Positions 43,762-56,976 of a DNA stretch of 64,000 nucleotides are shown here, one piece after another (position 1 is the stretch's first letter; every line of letters begins with the position of its first letter). Origin of the DNA: Butyriboletus loyo (taxonomy: Eukaryota; Basidiomycota; Agaricomycetes; Boletales; Boletaceae); assembly GCA_038093515.1 (NCBI GenBank), contig JBBPSI010000013.1, forward strand, positions 62,001 through 126,000, in the 5' to 3' direction. A program made the translations under genes and the position numbers. Below the pieces are notes generated by a model. It was not told where the DNA came from. It saw only the letters and a program-made list of their open reading frames with translations, and made no database searches.

Positions 43762-44199
43762 ATGGGTTCTGTATCCTTGAAAACCGCTACACGCGATTTT
43801 TCGCTCGGCACAGCAACCGTCAACACCCTGGTTACGCTCTACCAGTTCCACCAGAGCTTTCAGACCATGCCAGAAACCGAGTTGTCATCGCTCCCGACAT
43901 ACATACCCTCTGCCATGACCCTCGTTGCTGCAGGCGCTTCTCCACCCGATGGGGAATCCCGAGAATTCATGCGGCAACTCACGTCGGGGGCTCAGGCGGC
44001 CGCTATTTCAAATTTCCATGACAGTATTCTAGCAGGGCCATTGAGCGAGGAGTCAAATGGCGAATTCACTGACATTGGCCTATGGCTCGGGAGGGGTCAC
44101 TATCAGACAGGTCAAGAGAAAGCTGTTCTTGCCTCGCTTGGAGTTGAGGAATGGATACGATGTACGAAGGCACGGGTGTGTGTGTGTTCCAAACTCTAA
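43762..44199 (+). CDS. Uncertain small ORF
   Basis: 145 codons from ATG 43762 (MGSVSLKTATRDFSLGTATV). No domain, signal peptide or homologue is recognised. Composition is ordinary (ELSSLPTYIPSAMTLVAAGA). No introns are needed. It lies between two hairpins in a stretch with no other candidate, so it may be a small lineage-specific gene, a remnant, or chance. Confidence 0.25.
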   Translation: MGSVSLKTATRDFSLGTATVNTLVTLYQFHQSFQTMPETELSSLPTYIPSAMTLVAAGASPPDGESREFMRQLTSGAQAAAISNFHDSILAGPLSEESNGEFTDIGLWLGRGHYQTGQEKAVLASLGVEEWIRCTKARVCVCSKL

Positions 44200-44420
44200 C
44201 GGAATGGTCGTGCATGACATTTTCTGCGGCGCAGATAACTACGAGAGAGTTCGAGGTGCCGGCGGAATGTAATGCAGGGTTCTCAACTGCACACCGAAAC
44301 CTAAAAGATACCCACTGCTTCTGCATTTCTTCGGGTGGCGTTCCGACCGCATGCTTTCTGCTTGGTGAAATACATCAGCAGTGGTGTGGCCTTGTCAGCA
44401 TAGCGATTACTTCGGACTAG

Positions 44421-44448
44421 CGTCATTCAAAATGGTGTTTGAATGACG
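44421..44448. repeat. Perfect hairpin, 11-bp stem
   Basis: CGTCATTCAAA, loop ATGGTG, then TTTGAATGACG. It shares the TCATTCAA/TTGAATGA core with the hairpin at 43472-43500. Confidence 0.8.
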
Positions 44449-45427
44449 TGTGCATTTAAATTCGTCTTCAGTCTTCCATGTCAACCGAATGTAACGGTCG
44501 CAAGCAAATGGGTAATCGGTCCGTTTCTCACCGGATGTTTCCTTTCTGAATGTTGACGTTGACATTTTTGGGATCTCCGGGTGGTAAGATATATTCATTA
44601 CGAGCGAACCTTGAATGCGCTCGTTCCAGGTGATACTGGTCGTCATTTCTGCCATAAACTGGGCACCCTGAAGACATGGAAATCATGCCAGTCTTCGCCG
44701 CGACGTTATCTTGAGGTGTTTACGTCCAGCAATATAGGCTCTTTCGTTTTCGTTTGGATTCCCCCCTCTCATGGAACCTAATTTTCTTTTGACACTGCCG
44801 TAGCTCAAGCAATGATGCAGCGGAACCTTTCGTCTAGATCTCTGGGAAATCGTCCGATTCAAGCGAACGTAAGGCTTACGCGCACCGCCGGCGGCCGAAT
44901 ATACATGTCCAGGTCAAACTGTAACCGATGAAATGATTGGGTGCAACATGTGTAGCGGGGTCTTACAGGGTGCGTGTCAACGGGTCGATTCGAACCGATC
45001 GCTGGTGCCCACGTCAGCAAGTGCATAGGACCAGGACGCTGACCGAAAGTGCCTTTCGGAGAAGGGTGTGATAACCGATCGTATTGGTTGACACAATCAC
45101 TCAAATTTAATATCAAGGAGTCCCTGAAAATGAGTCGCATTCTTATCAGAGGTATGGCTCTGGCCACGGGGAACGAAGGGAGAGGATGCTATAAGAGAGA
45201 AATTCTGGGAAGAGAGGGAGTAGTAGAATGGTGTGGCGGCCAAGCTCGATTGCAGATAAACTGATTCAGGATAGAGTCCATCCGGCTGAGCGCCACGCCG
45301 GAGACGGAGCCGGGATAACTTGGTAGCAGTGCGCGACGCCACCGTCTCGAGTCAGGGTCATTTTGGTAGCACAGCCACTTGCAACGTTCATCGTGTCGGT
45401 CAGGTGATCGGCTTGCTCGAACTTACG
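44449..45427. other. Intergenic stretch, no supported gene
   Basis: Nearly 1 kb without a convincing frame on either strand. The right end (about 45000-45427) should hold the MED27 promoter. No repeat with clear ends was seen. Confidence 0.4.
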
Positions 45428-46689
45428 ATGGGGTCAGACACAACGCCAGACGCTGTGACGACAACTTCGGAGCCCGTGCGTCCACCAAGCGTCCAAGACC
45501 GCATTCAAACGCTGACAGACGTCCATCATCGCCTGCAAACCCTGCGACATGTACCCACCATGCTCCTCCGACCTCCGTCCACGTCTTCGTTGGCCGATTT
45601 CGCACCTCCGTTCGACCCAACAATCGATCGGGAATTTGCAGTCGCGTTCAACTCCACACCTACTCACGACTTTCGCGCGTTGAAGGACTTTCTAGAGGTG
45701 CTATGTTCTGACAAGGTGCAGGATGCCTTGGGAGCGGCGCGCGCGAGTGAAGACGCTGATCGAACCGAACTCGGTTTGACTGTTCGACGAGAGAATCGGA
45801 AACGAAAGTACGTATGTACATCTGAATCGAATCAGACACGAGATTGTATGTTATCGCAGACAACCACAGTCTCCGGTGGGCTCTCCACAACCCTACGTAC
45901 CCCCACCGCCGCGATCTTCGTCACTTTTTGCGTCTGCCGAGGACGATCCACTACCGATGGGAGCTGCATCTCTGGTCGAGTTTGTGCGCGAGTTTAACCG
46001 AGGAAACGTTGCTGAATCAAAGTCGTCGACGGGTGCTGAAATGTTGGCCAAGTGCACATTAGCCATCTGGTCACGGACCAAGATGATCCGGGACGAGCTC
46101 AAGGCGGCGTCGTGGAACAATGCCAGCGGTGGCGCATGGAAATCACACGCTGGAATGCTTACCAGCCCTGTGGTGCTGCGGTTTATAATACCGGATGTGC
46201 TGACTGCATACATATCGCTCATATTTGCAAACGTGGAGAGCGCGCTGATCGTGGAGAGCGTCACCGCGTTTGGTCCGAGGGAAAGGGTAAGGCTCGACAA
46301 TCGCTTCGCCGACGATGTCGCTGACGATTGGGTGTGGAACGACCAAGTAGAAGTTGCCGCACGAGCAGTCGGATTATTTAGCGTTTCAAGGGCTGACGCA
46401 GCATATTGGGAAGATGATACTGTCGCATCCACGCGTGGCCGTCCAAAGCCTGGTGGTGGGGATTCTGTGCGGTTCTCGTGCGTGGCTGATGTTTATCTGG
46501 TAGACCGTCCTTGTCTCGTACCGAGGGTTGTTTGTGGACGGTTGTACGGGCTGTCAGCGGGTGCTCTCGGCAGAGGGCCATATTCCGCCTGTCGCAAGAA
46601 TATGGGTGCCGAAACGTGCCGACGTGGAAGGTGCGGGTGGTGCGGGGGGGCATTGGGAGCCGCGACACGCCAGCTGTGTGTACTGTTGA
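45428..46689 (+). CDS. Mediator complex subunit 27 (MED27)
   Basis: Tail-module subunit of Mediator, which links activators to RNA polymerase II. It starts MGSDTTPDAVTTTSEPVRPP. Four exons in three reading frames: ..RKRK|QPQSPVGS (GTACGT..GCAG), VTAFGPRER|KLPHEQSDYLAFQGLTQ (GTAAGG..GTAG), and HPRVAVQSL|TVLVSYRGLFVDGC (GTGGTG..GTAG). The core FIIPDVLTAYISLIFANVES then ALIVESVTAFGPRE is the family's central block. The C terminus CTGCQRVLSAEGHIPPVARI followed by WEPRHASCVYC gives the CxxC...HxxC zinc-binding end of MED27. The frame switches make this gene easy to mispredict. Length is about 340 residues. Confidence 0.75.
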
Positions 46690-47089
46690 CCCCTTTTTCG
46701 GTGGGGAGGAGAAGGATTTATTCCTGATTACGTTTGATGAAAGAGAGACTTTTTCGTTTTGTTTGGGTCGAGACCGGGGGAACTCCGCGATGGACCTGGA
46801 ATGATCTGCCCACGATGACTAATCCGTCTTCTTTCGGTGGGATCACGATCTCGTCTTCCGAGATCTCATCGACGGTCTTGTCTGGCACGAAAACGGAAAT
46901 CATTCAATGACAAGTTCTCCTTCCTCCTCCTCATTGTCCTTCCTGCATTGACCTGGCACTCAGCCCGTCAACTTAAGTTATCATTTTCGGACCCCGCCCT
47001 GGCCCAATTTAAATCTCGACCTCTTCCTCCCCCTCCCCCCCATATCTATATCTCGGTGTGCCCGCAGCTTTTTCACGACACCCCCCACC
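46690..47089. other. Promoter and leader of the Medusa-like gene
   Basis: 400 bases with CT-rich runs just before the ATG (about 47015-47045). No coding frame of note. A short TTTAAA lies near 47008. The left edge carries the MED27 3' UTR. Confidence 0.4.
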
Positions 47090-49020
47090 ATGTCCTCGCT
47101 AACGTCCCCACCCCATCACACCGCTAACAGATCCAGTCAGCTCGACGGTTCCTTGACCACCGCCAGCCAAAACTTGAATACCCGTGATCCCTCTGGCCGC
47201 CCCACACGCCTCGCCTGCTCAAGTGTCGACCTGATCTGGGTCATGAGCTATGCACCCGGCGAGGGCGATCAGGGAACGCCCATCTCCGTCAATTTCACTT
47301 GCATGGCCGATCTCGCCGTCGGCATAAACATCCGTCTCGTCGTCGGTCGTCGTGCCGTCAGCACACAAGTCCACGAGATAGATTCTCCCGGATGCGGTCG
47401 TTGGCAACTAACCGGTCACGCACCCTCATTCTCAAAGCAAAAGTCCCCCTCCCCCATGGTCCCTCTGACCATACAAGCCGTCAAGGAAAATCAGATCGTC
47501 GATTCCGTCACGTTTGGCGACTTTGTCTATCACAACCTCGGTGAGTGCACCGCATGTCGTTCGCCCCCGTCCATCTCTCACACCACATTCAAAGACGCCG
47601 GAGAAGCATCTATACAGCCCCTCTCCCAAAACTATGCCCAGACATCGCCTACAGCCAGTAACCCACCTGCCCGGTCCACTATCCGCACCGTTTCCGGTGA
47701 AGGCGTGGACCGTTCTTCCAAGCGCCCCAGCCCTTACAGTCAACCACAAACCCCTCCCGAGTCCGATTCAGAGTATGCCACCCACACCCAGCTTATCACC
47801 CCAGCGCTCAGGCGTGCGTCACGGCAGATGGGCTCCGAACACGAAGACACCACCCGAACCGTCATCCTCGATATCACCACCCCGCTCGATAACTTCTGCT
47901 TTGATTGGGAGGAATCAGAGTTACACGCAGGTCGCAGACTCGTTCGTTTTCGACGCTTGCAGGACGACAACAGGCTTATAGTTTCCGCCGAGCGGATCTC
48001 CCAAGCCGAATACGACCCTGATGATATCGTCATCTCATGCATCTACCGTGAAGAGACCGACTCGTGCTGTGTAACCTCTGTTGATATCATCCATCTGCTT
48101 CAGCAACTCGTGGAGGCGGATTTCGAGGTCGACGAAAAAAATCGTATTCGGAGAAATTTAGAGGGTCTTCGTCCTACCACCGTATCAAAGTCTCGACCTG
48201 GATTCGAATCCTTCTTCCAGCGCATCATGGACTTTCCGGACCCGAAGCCACGAAAGATAGAGAAGGATGTCAAGGTGTTTGACTGGAAGCTCCTACCTCA
48301 CGCGCTGGATAAGATTCTTTCGAAATACGTGCGTTCAAGCAACATAAATAATCGTTACCACCATTAATTTCTCCATTCGTACAGTCCCTTTGTGCTACAA
48401 GTTTGCCAAAGAATGAAGCCCCTTCTTCATCCCTCAACGCAATGCTGCAAGAGATGTCCACCGGAACCCCGTATGGCGATAACTCTTCCCAGCTGCACAA
48501 CGAACCACAGTTGGACGCACTGTACCTCCCTCATACATCCCCTGCCATCCAGCTTCCACCATTCCCGAACGGATGCAGCCCGGATTCATCGCCACAAATT
48601 CACCACCGACCTTCACTGCACGAAAAACAATTACAATCCCTGTACCTCGATACGGACATCATGCAGAGGTACTACCCGGAACCAGACATGGCCTATGGAA
48701 TGCTGCATTCCTCAGGCTCTCTTCAGTCCCCCATGTATACCGTCGAATCGTCGACCGTGTTGGCGCGCGATACCTCTACCTTTGTCGGAGATGGAGCCCA
48801 ACCGCATGAGTGGGCGACACGACCCACCAACGACGGCATGCTCGTATCTTCGCAAGAACCCATCTATACACACGCCTATGGATACAACCAACCGGATTCT
48901 GTAGGGCCCATCGACGTTTACGCTACGCCGTCTTACGCCATCAGCACGTATGACTCGTTCGAGTTTCAGACGTTACGAGAACATAACACGAGCGTGATGC
49001 TGACGAGTCAGCACGCCTAG
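47090..49020 (+). CDS. Medusa-like developmental regulator (MedA/Med1 family)
   Basis: Fungal nuclear regulator related to Aspergillus MedA and Ustilago Med1, which control conidiation, mating or adhesion. It starts MSSLTSPPHHTANRSSQ. Exon 1 has an N-terminal conserved block (VDLIWVMSYAPGEGDQGTPI, VDSVTFGDFVYH) and the family's core: RRLVRFRRLQDDNRLIVSAE, DDIVISCIYREETDSCCVTS, VDIIHLLQQLVEADFEVDEK, NRIRRNLEGLRPTTVSKSRP, and FPDPKPRKIEKDVKVFDWKL. One intron (GTGCGT..TACAG) joins ILSKY to SLCATSLPKNEAPSSSLNAM. The last exon is disordered and Tyr/Pro/Ser-rich, ending MLTSQHA. No classical DNA-binding motif is seen, as in the family. About 620 residues. Confidence 0.85.
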
Positions 49021-49423
49021 TTTCTTTTTTTTTTTTCTTTTTTCTGCCCTTGTTTGTCGTTCCCACCTATGATCTAACTTGCTCCCTCCTACTGTATCGA
49101 TATTCCTCCCTCCCCGTTATGGCTCTCCGTTGACTGTGTGGTTTCTATGCACCCCCCCTTTTTTTTTCTCTTTGGCAATCAGCGACAATATCGCTACCGT
49201 TTGCGTTTCCCATGTCGTGTAACTTGAAAGGGTATATTGATATTTTGTCCAGGGTATGAATGAAATAAAAACCAATTTCAGGTAGAGATTTCAAAAGGCG
49301 TTCCAGGAATATATATAAAAAGTAATACCACGTTTGAAGATACAGACAGTTTTTATTTGGAGAGCGGTGTCATCACAAACAAACAAACGAAACATCAATC
49401 AGTCAGAGGGACCAACGTTCGAT
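49021..49423. other. Convergent 3' region with T-tracts
   Basis: Long T-runs just after the Medusa-like stop (49022-49045) and at about 49155-49175, with AT-rich sequence to 49320. It probably holds the polyadenylation signals of both convergent genes. No gene seen. Confidence 0.5.
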
Positions 49424-52400
49424 TTATCCTCTGCGGCCCGTCCTGAGGCTTCCAAAGCGAGATAAACGACCTTTAATGCTGCCAACGGTGGACGTGACTA
49501 TCGACGCCCCCGAAGGTGCGGTCACGGATGGGGCGTTGCCAACCGTAATCAATGAATTGCGAGGAGACCCAGTGCCTGCTTCGCTGCCTATCGTATCCTG
49601 ACGCCCACCAGTGGACACGCCGTTGATACCATGACGAGCAACATGTGCAGCATGAAGCTGAAGCGGGGTGCGCTTGGTAAAAGATGGAAAGTCAACCCCG
49701 TGGTCTTTGGAGGGCGTGAACGGCGACATGGGCTGAGGAGGGACGGTCGTGGTTAGCGTGAAGGCGGGCAAGCTTGATTGGCCGCCACTGGACGAAAATG
49801 ATCGCTGCGCGGATGCGTTCTCGTGAAGAGACGATTGGTCGTTGACTCGTGCGTACGACTGGGGTGGGACGTCCTCGAAACCGCCTTGCGCCCCTATACG
49901 CCCAATCTCCTCGGGGAAGTTTTTACGGAAGAGTTCTTCCAAGGTTTGGTGGAAGCGGAGCATCTCTGGCGGGCAGATTTGGCCATGCAGCTTGAGGCAG
50001 CTGTCGATAACACGAACCTAAAAATAAAATCAGTCTAACTCTCTCTCGTCTGGGAGAATATGTCTGTGAACTTACGTGGTCATCGATCGCAGTTCGTAAC
50101 CGGTCCACTTGTTCCTCCCTGTCTGTGTGCCGGGTAAGATAGGTAGGATGAAAGAACGCCTCCCGATATCCAGGGATAGTGTCCGCGGGAGGGTCTACTG
50201 CATCGTTCAACGTCATGGACAATGTGTTGGTGGAGAATATTTGGGCGGTCTTTGCGAGCGCCGAGTATCTCAGATGCAGAGAATCAAGCTCCCGAGTTTT
50301 TTGTTCCACTTCATTGTATGCGTGATCTACTGGCGAGATCTCCACGACTTCCCACTCCGTGATATCAGATCTACGCAGGACCGTGGGGAAAGCCTGCTCG
50401 GTCGTGTAGCATGTCTTTTCGAGCCACACTTCTTCGTTACCGTCCCGGTCGGTTTTGGTAATCGGCCGGGTACTGCTAAAAACATTGACCGAGCTGTATC
50501 GAAAACTCAGGACAAGGCCGCTAACAGACGTGGAAACTACTTGCCTGTGCTCGTAGTAGCCTCGTATCGCCGGAGGCACATCAGGACAGGTGAAAATTGG
50601 TAACGAGCGGTTCGGCTCTGGAGAAACGGCGGTAACTTGCATGTATTGATTGGTCCCGAACCGAACATCCACAGGCGGGTCTCCTGAGGTCTTTAACAAC
50701 TGGGATCCCGGGTGTTTGTTGAGCATTCGTTCACAGAACGCTCCATACTTTTCCCACTCGTAGCCTCGATACTGGACAGCGGGAACTGATCAGTAAAACA
50801 CGAATGATAACGGTGTATACAAACGTACAATGAACTGTTTACCGCGGATTGCGTCTGGGAATTCGCCAAAAAATGCCACGCGGAAATAGTCCGGATAGTA
50901 GCGTTGGTCAGTGATAATGTGCTCCAACAAAGTTGCTTGATGTCTGAGGATCTCCGCCAAACGGGTGCTGTGCACACGCGAACTTGAGTATCACTGAAGC
51001 GAAGCGGCGGAATCTCAATCGTACTAGTTAAATGTCACTTCGGCATGCTGTTTCGCTAGTTCCTTGCATATATCAATTGCGGTCTCATATGCTTTCCCCT
51101 TGCCTGTGATAATTCGATAGTCAATATTCGCATCATATCGGGGGCAGTTGGACAGACCAAGATAATCAAGAATCAGGAGGCAAAGAGTCTCTTTGCGGTG
51201 AAATTGGGATTGTTGTGGTAATCCAAGATCTTCCATAGGAGGCACAAAGGAATATAGATCCCAATCATGGAGGTCAGAGTGCAGTTTCAGAGTAAGTGCA
51301 GCTTCCACGTAATTTTGAGATTGCAAGTGTGCCTAATGGATGATGAGCATCAGCAGATACGAACCGAAAGTCGTGTGTCTGCCTACGTTGACGAGCTGGT
51401 GCACATACTTGATGTACATCTCTTCTCGGCCTATCTCTCGAATGAAGTTCATCAATCTCAGCTATCAAAAGCGTCAGGAACTCGTTTGCCAATACTTTGG
51501 GGTGGGCCCACCGTGGCAATGACTCGATCATCAGCAAACTCTTCGCCCTCGGGCAGGCGTCTAAGACTTAGCAAGAGTTTGAGGAATGCGTCTACACAAT
51601 CCAAAAAGGTCGACACTCGCTCCCGGAGTGGGTCGTCCACCTGCGCAGTCTCAAACAGCTGTCGCAAGTGTGCGATGAAGAAAGCGCGCGAGATGTCATC
51701 GCCCTTTGATTGGGACATGAACAGCGAGTCCAACTTCCTCACTAACTCGTTCTCGATTTGCTCGAAGTGGCCGAATTGCTGGTATTCCGAGATGATCATC
51801 CCGAATAGAATATTGACTGCATTGTTGCGCAGCGAGTCGTGATGACTTAGGCATAGATTCACAATTTGTCCAACGAGGGGGCGGAGAACTGGTTGATAAC
51901 CCTGGAAAACAGTAAGTAGCAGGATCTAGGAGGGAAAAAAAGTACTCACTCCTTGTGGCACTTCTGCCTCGGGGGTCTCAGGGTATATAAGGGCTTCCCA
52001 GAGACGTGACAAGATATCAGCACCTTCACCGCGAATGTCACCACCGAGCCGCCAGACAGCACGACGTTTCTACGCCAAAATAAGCAGTAATCGAATAGTA
52101 TTCGAAACACGCACCTGTGCAGTGAAGTCCTCGATAACGAGTTGATCAGATGAGAGAAGTTTAAAGAGCATATGGAACGCATCATGCCAAAGGTCGGATT
52201 TGAGCTGCTGGGCAGTTAACGGCGGAGGGATGAAGATCCCTTTCAAAAGCGTTGCCACTGGATCCATCATCTTGATCAGAACCTTGTGCGCCAAGATGTT
52301 CACATTCAGCCAAGTGCTCGGCCATGCGTCATTGTCAAGGATCGACGTCGCGACCCTGAAGAACTGTGTGAGAAGTGCAGCAAAGTTGTCCTTCCCCTCG

Positions 52401-55400
52401 ATGTCATAGCTTGACTCCAGAAAATTATATATATGCTTGGTGGGGGCAGATAGAATGAGAGACAGGAAAACGATGGCGGTCTCTCCCAAACCGGGGTTGA
52501 AAATATCGTGTTCCTCGGCAACGTTGGATACGCTGGCAGAGCTCCGGGGTGAGTTGGGAGGTGATGTCAAGAGAGAGAATGGGTAAGACTCGGGGAATGT
52601 TACAGGTGCTACAGCGGTGCTGGTCGTAGGCGTCCTTGTACGCTCAATAGCACGGTGGTTGGCAGGACTTTGAAACTCTCGGTACGAATCTAAAAGTCTA
52701 AAGAAGAAAGAAGACCCTAAGCCGGAGGATTTCTGTACGAACATCCAGGCTCACCTGGGTAACAGCATTAGTAGATACTCTACGTTGTCTTGCTCTTGTC
52801 TGAATAAAATACGATCCGAAAGTACCGTTGAGGAAACCAATTGCTGCTGGAGCTTATCCAACATCACAGCAAGAACGGTCACACACAACCGCACCGACTC
52901 CATCCAACTGACACGCGACGCATCTTTGACACTGTCCGAGTCCCCTGACTGCGTCTGCGTGAACTCGTCGTAACGACCAAAGTACGGCTTGATCCAGAGC
53001 ACTACAGCTTGAACGAGTAGAGTTCGTGATTGTGGGTCGTCGAACAAGAACCCTTTTACGATCTGCAAGTACATGATAAGTCGCCAGACAATAATCTTCC
53101 CCTTGGCATTGGATATTGCATTAGCAAAGTTTGTTACGACGGTGACGAGCTCGATGGTCGAAAGTACTTTGGTGAGTTCGGGTAATATGGACGTAAAGTG
53201 TTGCAGGGCGATTGTCTGCGTGCCGATAATTGATGGCGGGGACGTAGTCGCCAACATGCGATTGACCTCCGTCAGATGTGTCCGGACCTCCTTCTTGAAT
53301 GTCGTATCGAGGTGTTCGGCGGTTGGGCCACCCGACATCCCAAGCTCCGTGGACTTCTGCAACTCCCATGCGCGGGTGATGAATTTGAAAATATAATGCC
53401 ATACTTTAAGCGCTGCTCTAAGAGGGGATGCTGTATCGGTGCCCGTGGGATTCTTCAGAAGCCTATCCATTGACTTAATTATATGAGACGACGCAGTGGC
53501 GCAGTTGAAGTGTTGTTCGATGTATACATCCAAAACAGGCTGGAAGTTGCTGAACCTTCTGTCCTGGACAATCCCGAGTACCGTCACGAGCGCATTGAAT
53601 ACAAGATGATTCATCTCGCCAGATTGATTCGTTTGAGAGACAAGGATGCCGAAAAGCGAGTCGAAGATGTCGCGCAGGAACTTGACAATTTCACCTTCAC
53701 CAACGAAAGTGAACTTGCTGAGTACGGTGGAGAGGAGTTCCCTGTCTGGTATCTGCCCCCACTTGAGAAGACTGAGCAACACAGGGTTCTGAGTAAATTT
53801 GGTGGAGCATAGAGAAGATCGGATAATGAGAGTATCGCGGAGGGGAGGAGCGAGCCTCTGGAGATCAGGGGAAACTGACACTTGATCTGGGCGCTGACCG
53901 GGCAAAACCCAAGGCGACGACGAGAGATACATTTCTGGTGTAATTTGGCCCAGTCTGTCGGCTTTGTACAATACCAGGGTATGGCTACCATCCTCTAGGA
54001 ATGCGCCTTGACCGGGAAATAGAGGTTGGAATGCGAATGCGTAGGCTCGCTCCGGCCCCAAAGCACGATTCCCGGTCCTATTCCTAAACGTGAAGAACAG
54101 GTGCCAGTCAGGAACGCCCCGGAGAGGTAACTGAAGCTTGATGAGTTCGCCATACGTTGGCTGATTGTTGCGAGAGAACACTATTGAGTGAAACTGTGTC
54201 ACAGGTGGTTCACCAGCTCCAAGAGAAATGGCGTTCTCTACTGTAGAGCCAGAGGAATCTCGAACTTCAATGGTGACCTGGACATTCTGAGCAGATGGGC
54301 CGGGACGAGCAAAGTTGGCCATGCTGAGTCGCGCAGACTGCGTATGGGAAGTGGGGAATTCCCCAGACCAAAGCTTAATGTAAAGTTCGTTACGTATGTC
54401 ACCCGGGAATACAACGTCAGGGAAGCCAAGACGGAGGGTGAGCGGGATATCCTGAAGTAACATGTTCTCTTTGATGATTGTAGATGCATCTCCATGGAAA
54501 ATCTTGACCGATACTGCAAGGGTCTCGGCCCTACGAAGTTGTCAGTTGATTAATATGGCCAAAAAGGAATAGGCAAGTACCTGGAAGACTTTTCATACTC
54601 TCTGGAATTACCCGCAATGATATCCTGATGAAGCATCGAGAACAATGCCTCGTTAACCGGAACATAGATCGGCATCGAGTGTTCACGCATTGGGGATACA
54701 TCGGATCCTTCGGCCACCATTTTGCTCAACTGTGTCAGCTCGAGTACTGCACAACCAAATGGACGGCGGTAGTTGGCGGCTTCGACAAATCCTGGGCTAA
54801 GTGGCACAGGGGGTGTACGAATCGTCCCTGCGAAATCAACGAGGGAAATCGACGACTCCGATGGTCTTCGTCTGCTGCCGTCCAGGGCAGGCACACCGGA
54901 GCTGATACTTGAGGCCATTTTCATTGCCCCGTTACGGACAATCCGGCATACCAAAAACAAAGTATCTTGTGCATCGCTCTGTGCGATATCGGTGAAGAGG
55001 GTGCGGGCACGTATAGTTGAACCACCTTCTCGAGCAAGAACACCGTTGTGGTTTAGTATAACACAAAATTCTTCCGTTACGAATCGCGGGTTATCCGAGT
55101 GTTTGTAGATGGAGAAAAAAAGCTCAGCCACTTCCCCTGGTGCACAAAAGGAAGCGACGAAAGCACGGAGATCGAGGAATATATGGTAAAACTTTGCAGG
55201 TGATGGTTTAGCGCCACTGCTACCAGGGACAGTCGCAGAAGCGAGAGAGCCGACGAGACGAGACGAATGACGAGGACGAGTGATATCTGGGAATGCAGAA
55301 TGTGCTGGGGTGGGGATCGGCGCTGAAGGAGTATAATGTTCTGCTGACGTATTTTTCATGAGGTTAGGGTGATCTGTCGGCACGTTCATGTATGCCAATG

Positions 55401-56608
55401 CAGTTTGCATAGCGTACATCCTGACAGCGCTAACCCAGCTTCGCGGGTCGACCTCGCCTTCTACATCGACAGTGACGAGCGCTCCCCAAGTAGGATGCCT
55501 GACAATGATATCCAAATCCTGAACCATGTTCCCCGTCACTAGCCTTGCCACGCAGTCTCTCCTCAGTGTAATTGTTTCCTCGGCACTGAGTGTTTGCGCA
55601 AGCAATTGCCTTCGACCAAGGTGTAAGGCTTCAATGTGAGATTTAACCGTACGAAAGAGCGCATATTGCCGTCGTGCGAGATACTGAAACATTATGCTAT
55701 GCCATTCCCTTAGCGCTGATGCGATCTCATCGATAATAGGTTGCGTGACACCGGACGCAGTGTCGTCACCGGATTTAAGAGAAGGTCTGGGTGGGAGTGG
55801 TTTCAACACTTCTTCAGATGGAGCAGCGGAATAAATGCTGGCCGGGTGGACTGTGACTGCAGCACGAGACGACTTGGCTTGGTCTGGGGGAGGGGGGAGC
55901 TTGAATGACTTGCGCTCATCTTCCAAGCCGTCTTTGTCACGATCCCTCTCCTTGGTGTGGTCACGGTCGCGCTCTCGTGCGGGATGGTCAGGGCGCGAGT
56001 CGGCACGTTCGCGCTTCCATTGAGCGAGATAATCGGCCATGTGCGATGCTCCGTTCGGGTGTTGACCGGTCGCGGAACTTGTGTTATTGACCAACGATGT
56101 GACCAAGTCGGGTAGACGACCTTCTGCATCTGATAACTCGTCCCGAGCATAAATGTGGGATGCAGGGAAAATGCCAATGAAGACTTGTTGAGGTTCGTCG
56201 GCTCTGGGCAGCGGTTTAGTAACTGTAGAAGTAGAAGGATCGGACCAGGTCAAAGCAGGTGGTCGACGAGCTGTGCACACGACGTATCTAGAAATGGGGC
56301 TCGGTGTGACGATTGTTGTCGCGAAAAGCTGTTGGGCAGACGCACCCACGATACCAGACACCCTCGACTTCCTTGCCTCGGGGGGTGTATTTCTCAAAGG
56401 CGTACACTTCGTCGCCGACTTCGAGGGAGACGACATCTCTGTGCCCGCCGACTTCACCATCTGAGACCTCGGTGATTGTGGACATGGGGCGTCGGCTCGA
56501 TATGCGTGTGTCACGCTTGGAGGGGGAAAGTGGATGGATGGCATAGCCGTACACGATGAGTGGGAGAGGCTCCCAGACGCCTCTGCGCTGAGCGGTTGCT
56601 GTGCCCAT
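49424..56608 (-). CDS. DOCK-family Rho/Rac GEF (CED-5/DOCK180-like)
   Basis: About 2,100 residues over at least ten exons. It would activate Rac/Cdc42-type GTPases in hyphal polarity. It starts MGTATAQRRGVWEPLPLIVY at 56608. An N-terminal SH3-like domain reads VSLEVGDEVYAFEKY...GVWYRYVVCTARR (intron GTGGGT..TCTAG) to VFIGIFPASHIYARDEL. A helical DOCK-N region follows (IIDEIASALREWHSIMFQYL). DHR-1 has LTLRLGFPDVVFPGDIRNEL followed by YIKLWSGEF. Long armadillo-like helices link to DHR-2 near the C terminus: VVEISPVDHAYNEVEQKTRE, LSMTLNDAVDPPAD, VRVIDSCLKLHGQICPPEML. The tail is Pro/Ser-rich (VPPQPMSPFTPSKDHG) and ends LRTGRRG. The plan is that of DOCK-A/B proteins. Confidence 0.92.
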
Positions 56609-56976
56609 TGAGAGAAGGTAAGGAGCGACGAAATGTGTTGATAGGGAAACGAGGCGGTAACGGCAGACAACGTAGGATGGTATCTCTGGATGGCAGCGAC
56701 GTAATGACGAGGGCTCGCTTGATGCGCCGGATGAAGTTCGAAAGAGGGAGACTGAGTGGGAAGAAAATGTAGAGATGATTGACTGGCAAGTACAAATAAC
56801 TCGGGCGCGCCTTGATTAAACCACGATTGACAACGATTTTATGTACGAGCACGAGCAGACCAATCCCACGTCGCCCGGACCCATCAACCGTCTAGCTCAC
56901 TCAGACATTCACCGCCGAGTCGGTTCGAGTCGCAGCGCTCGTCGTCGAGGCAAGTTTCGCTCTCGTTTTAGCCAGA
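56609..56976. promoter_or_regulatory. Shared intergenic region of divergent DOCK and WD40 genes
   Basis: 368 bases separate the two start codons. No other frame is supported. Regulatory elements of both genes must lie here or in their leaders. No clear TATA box was identified. Confidence 0.4.

Noticed and set aside
47514..47981. Second plus-strand frame inside the Medusa-like gene
   Set aside because: It is a +1 shadow of a conserved coding exon, Ser/Pro-rich only because of the codon pattern.
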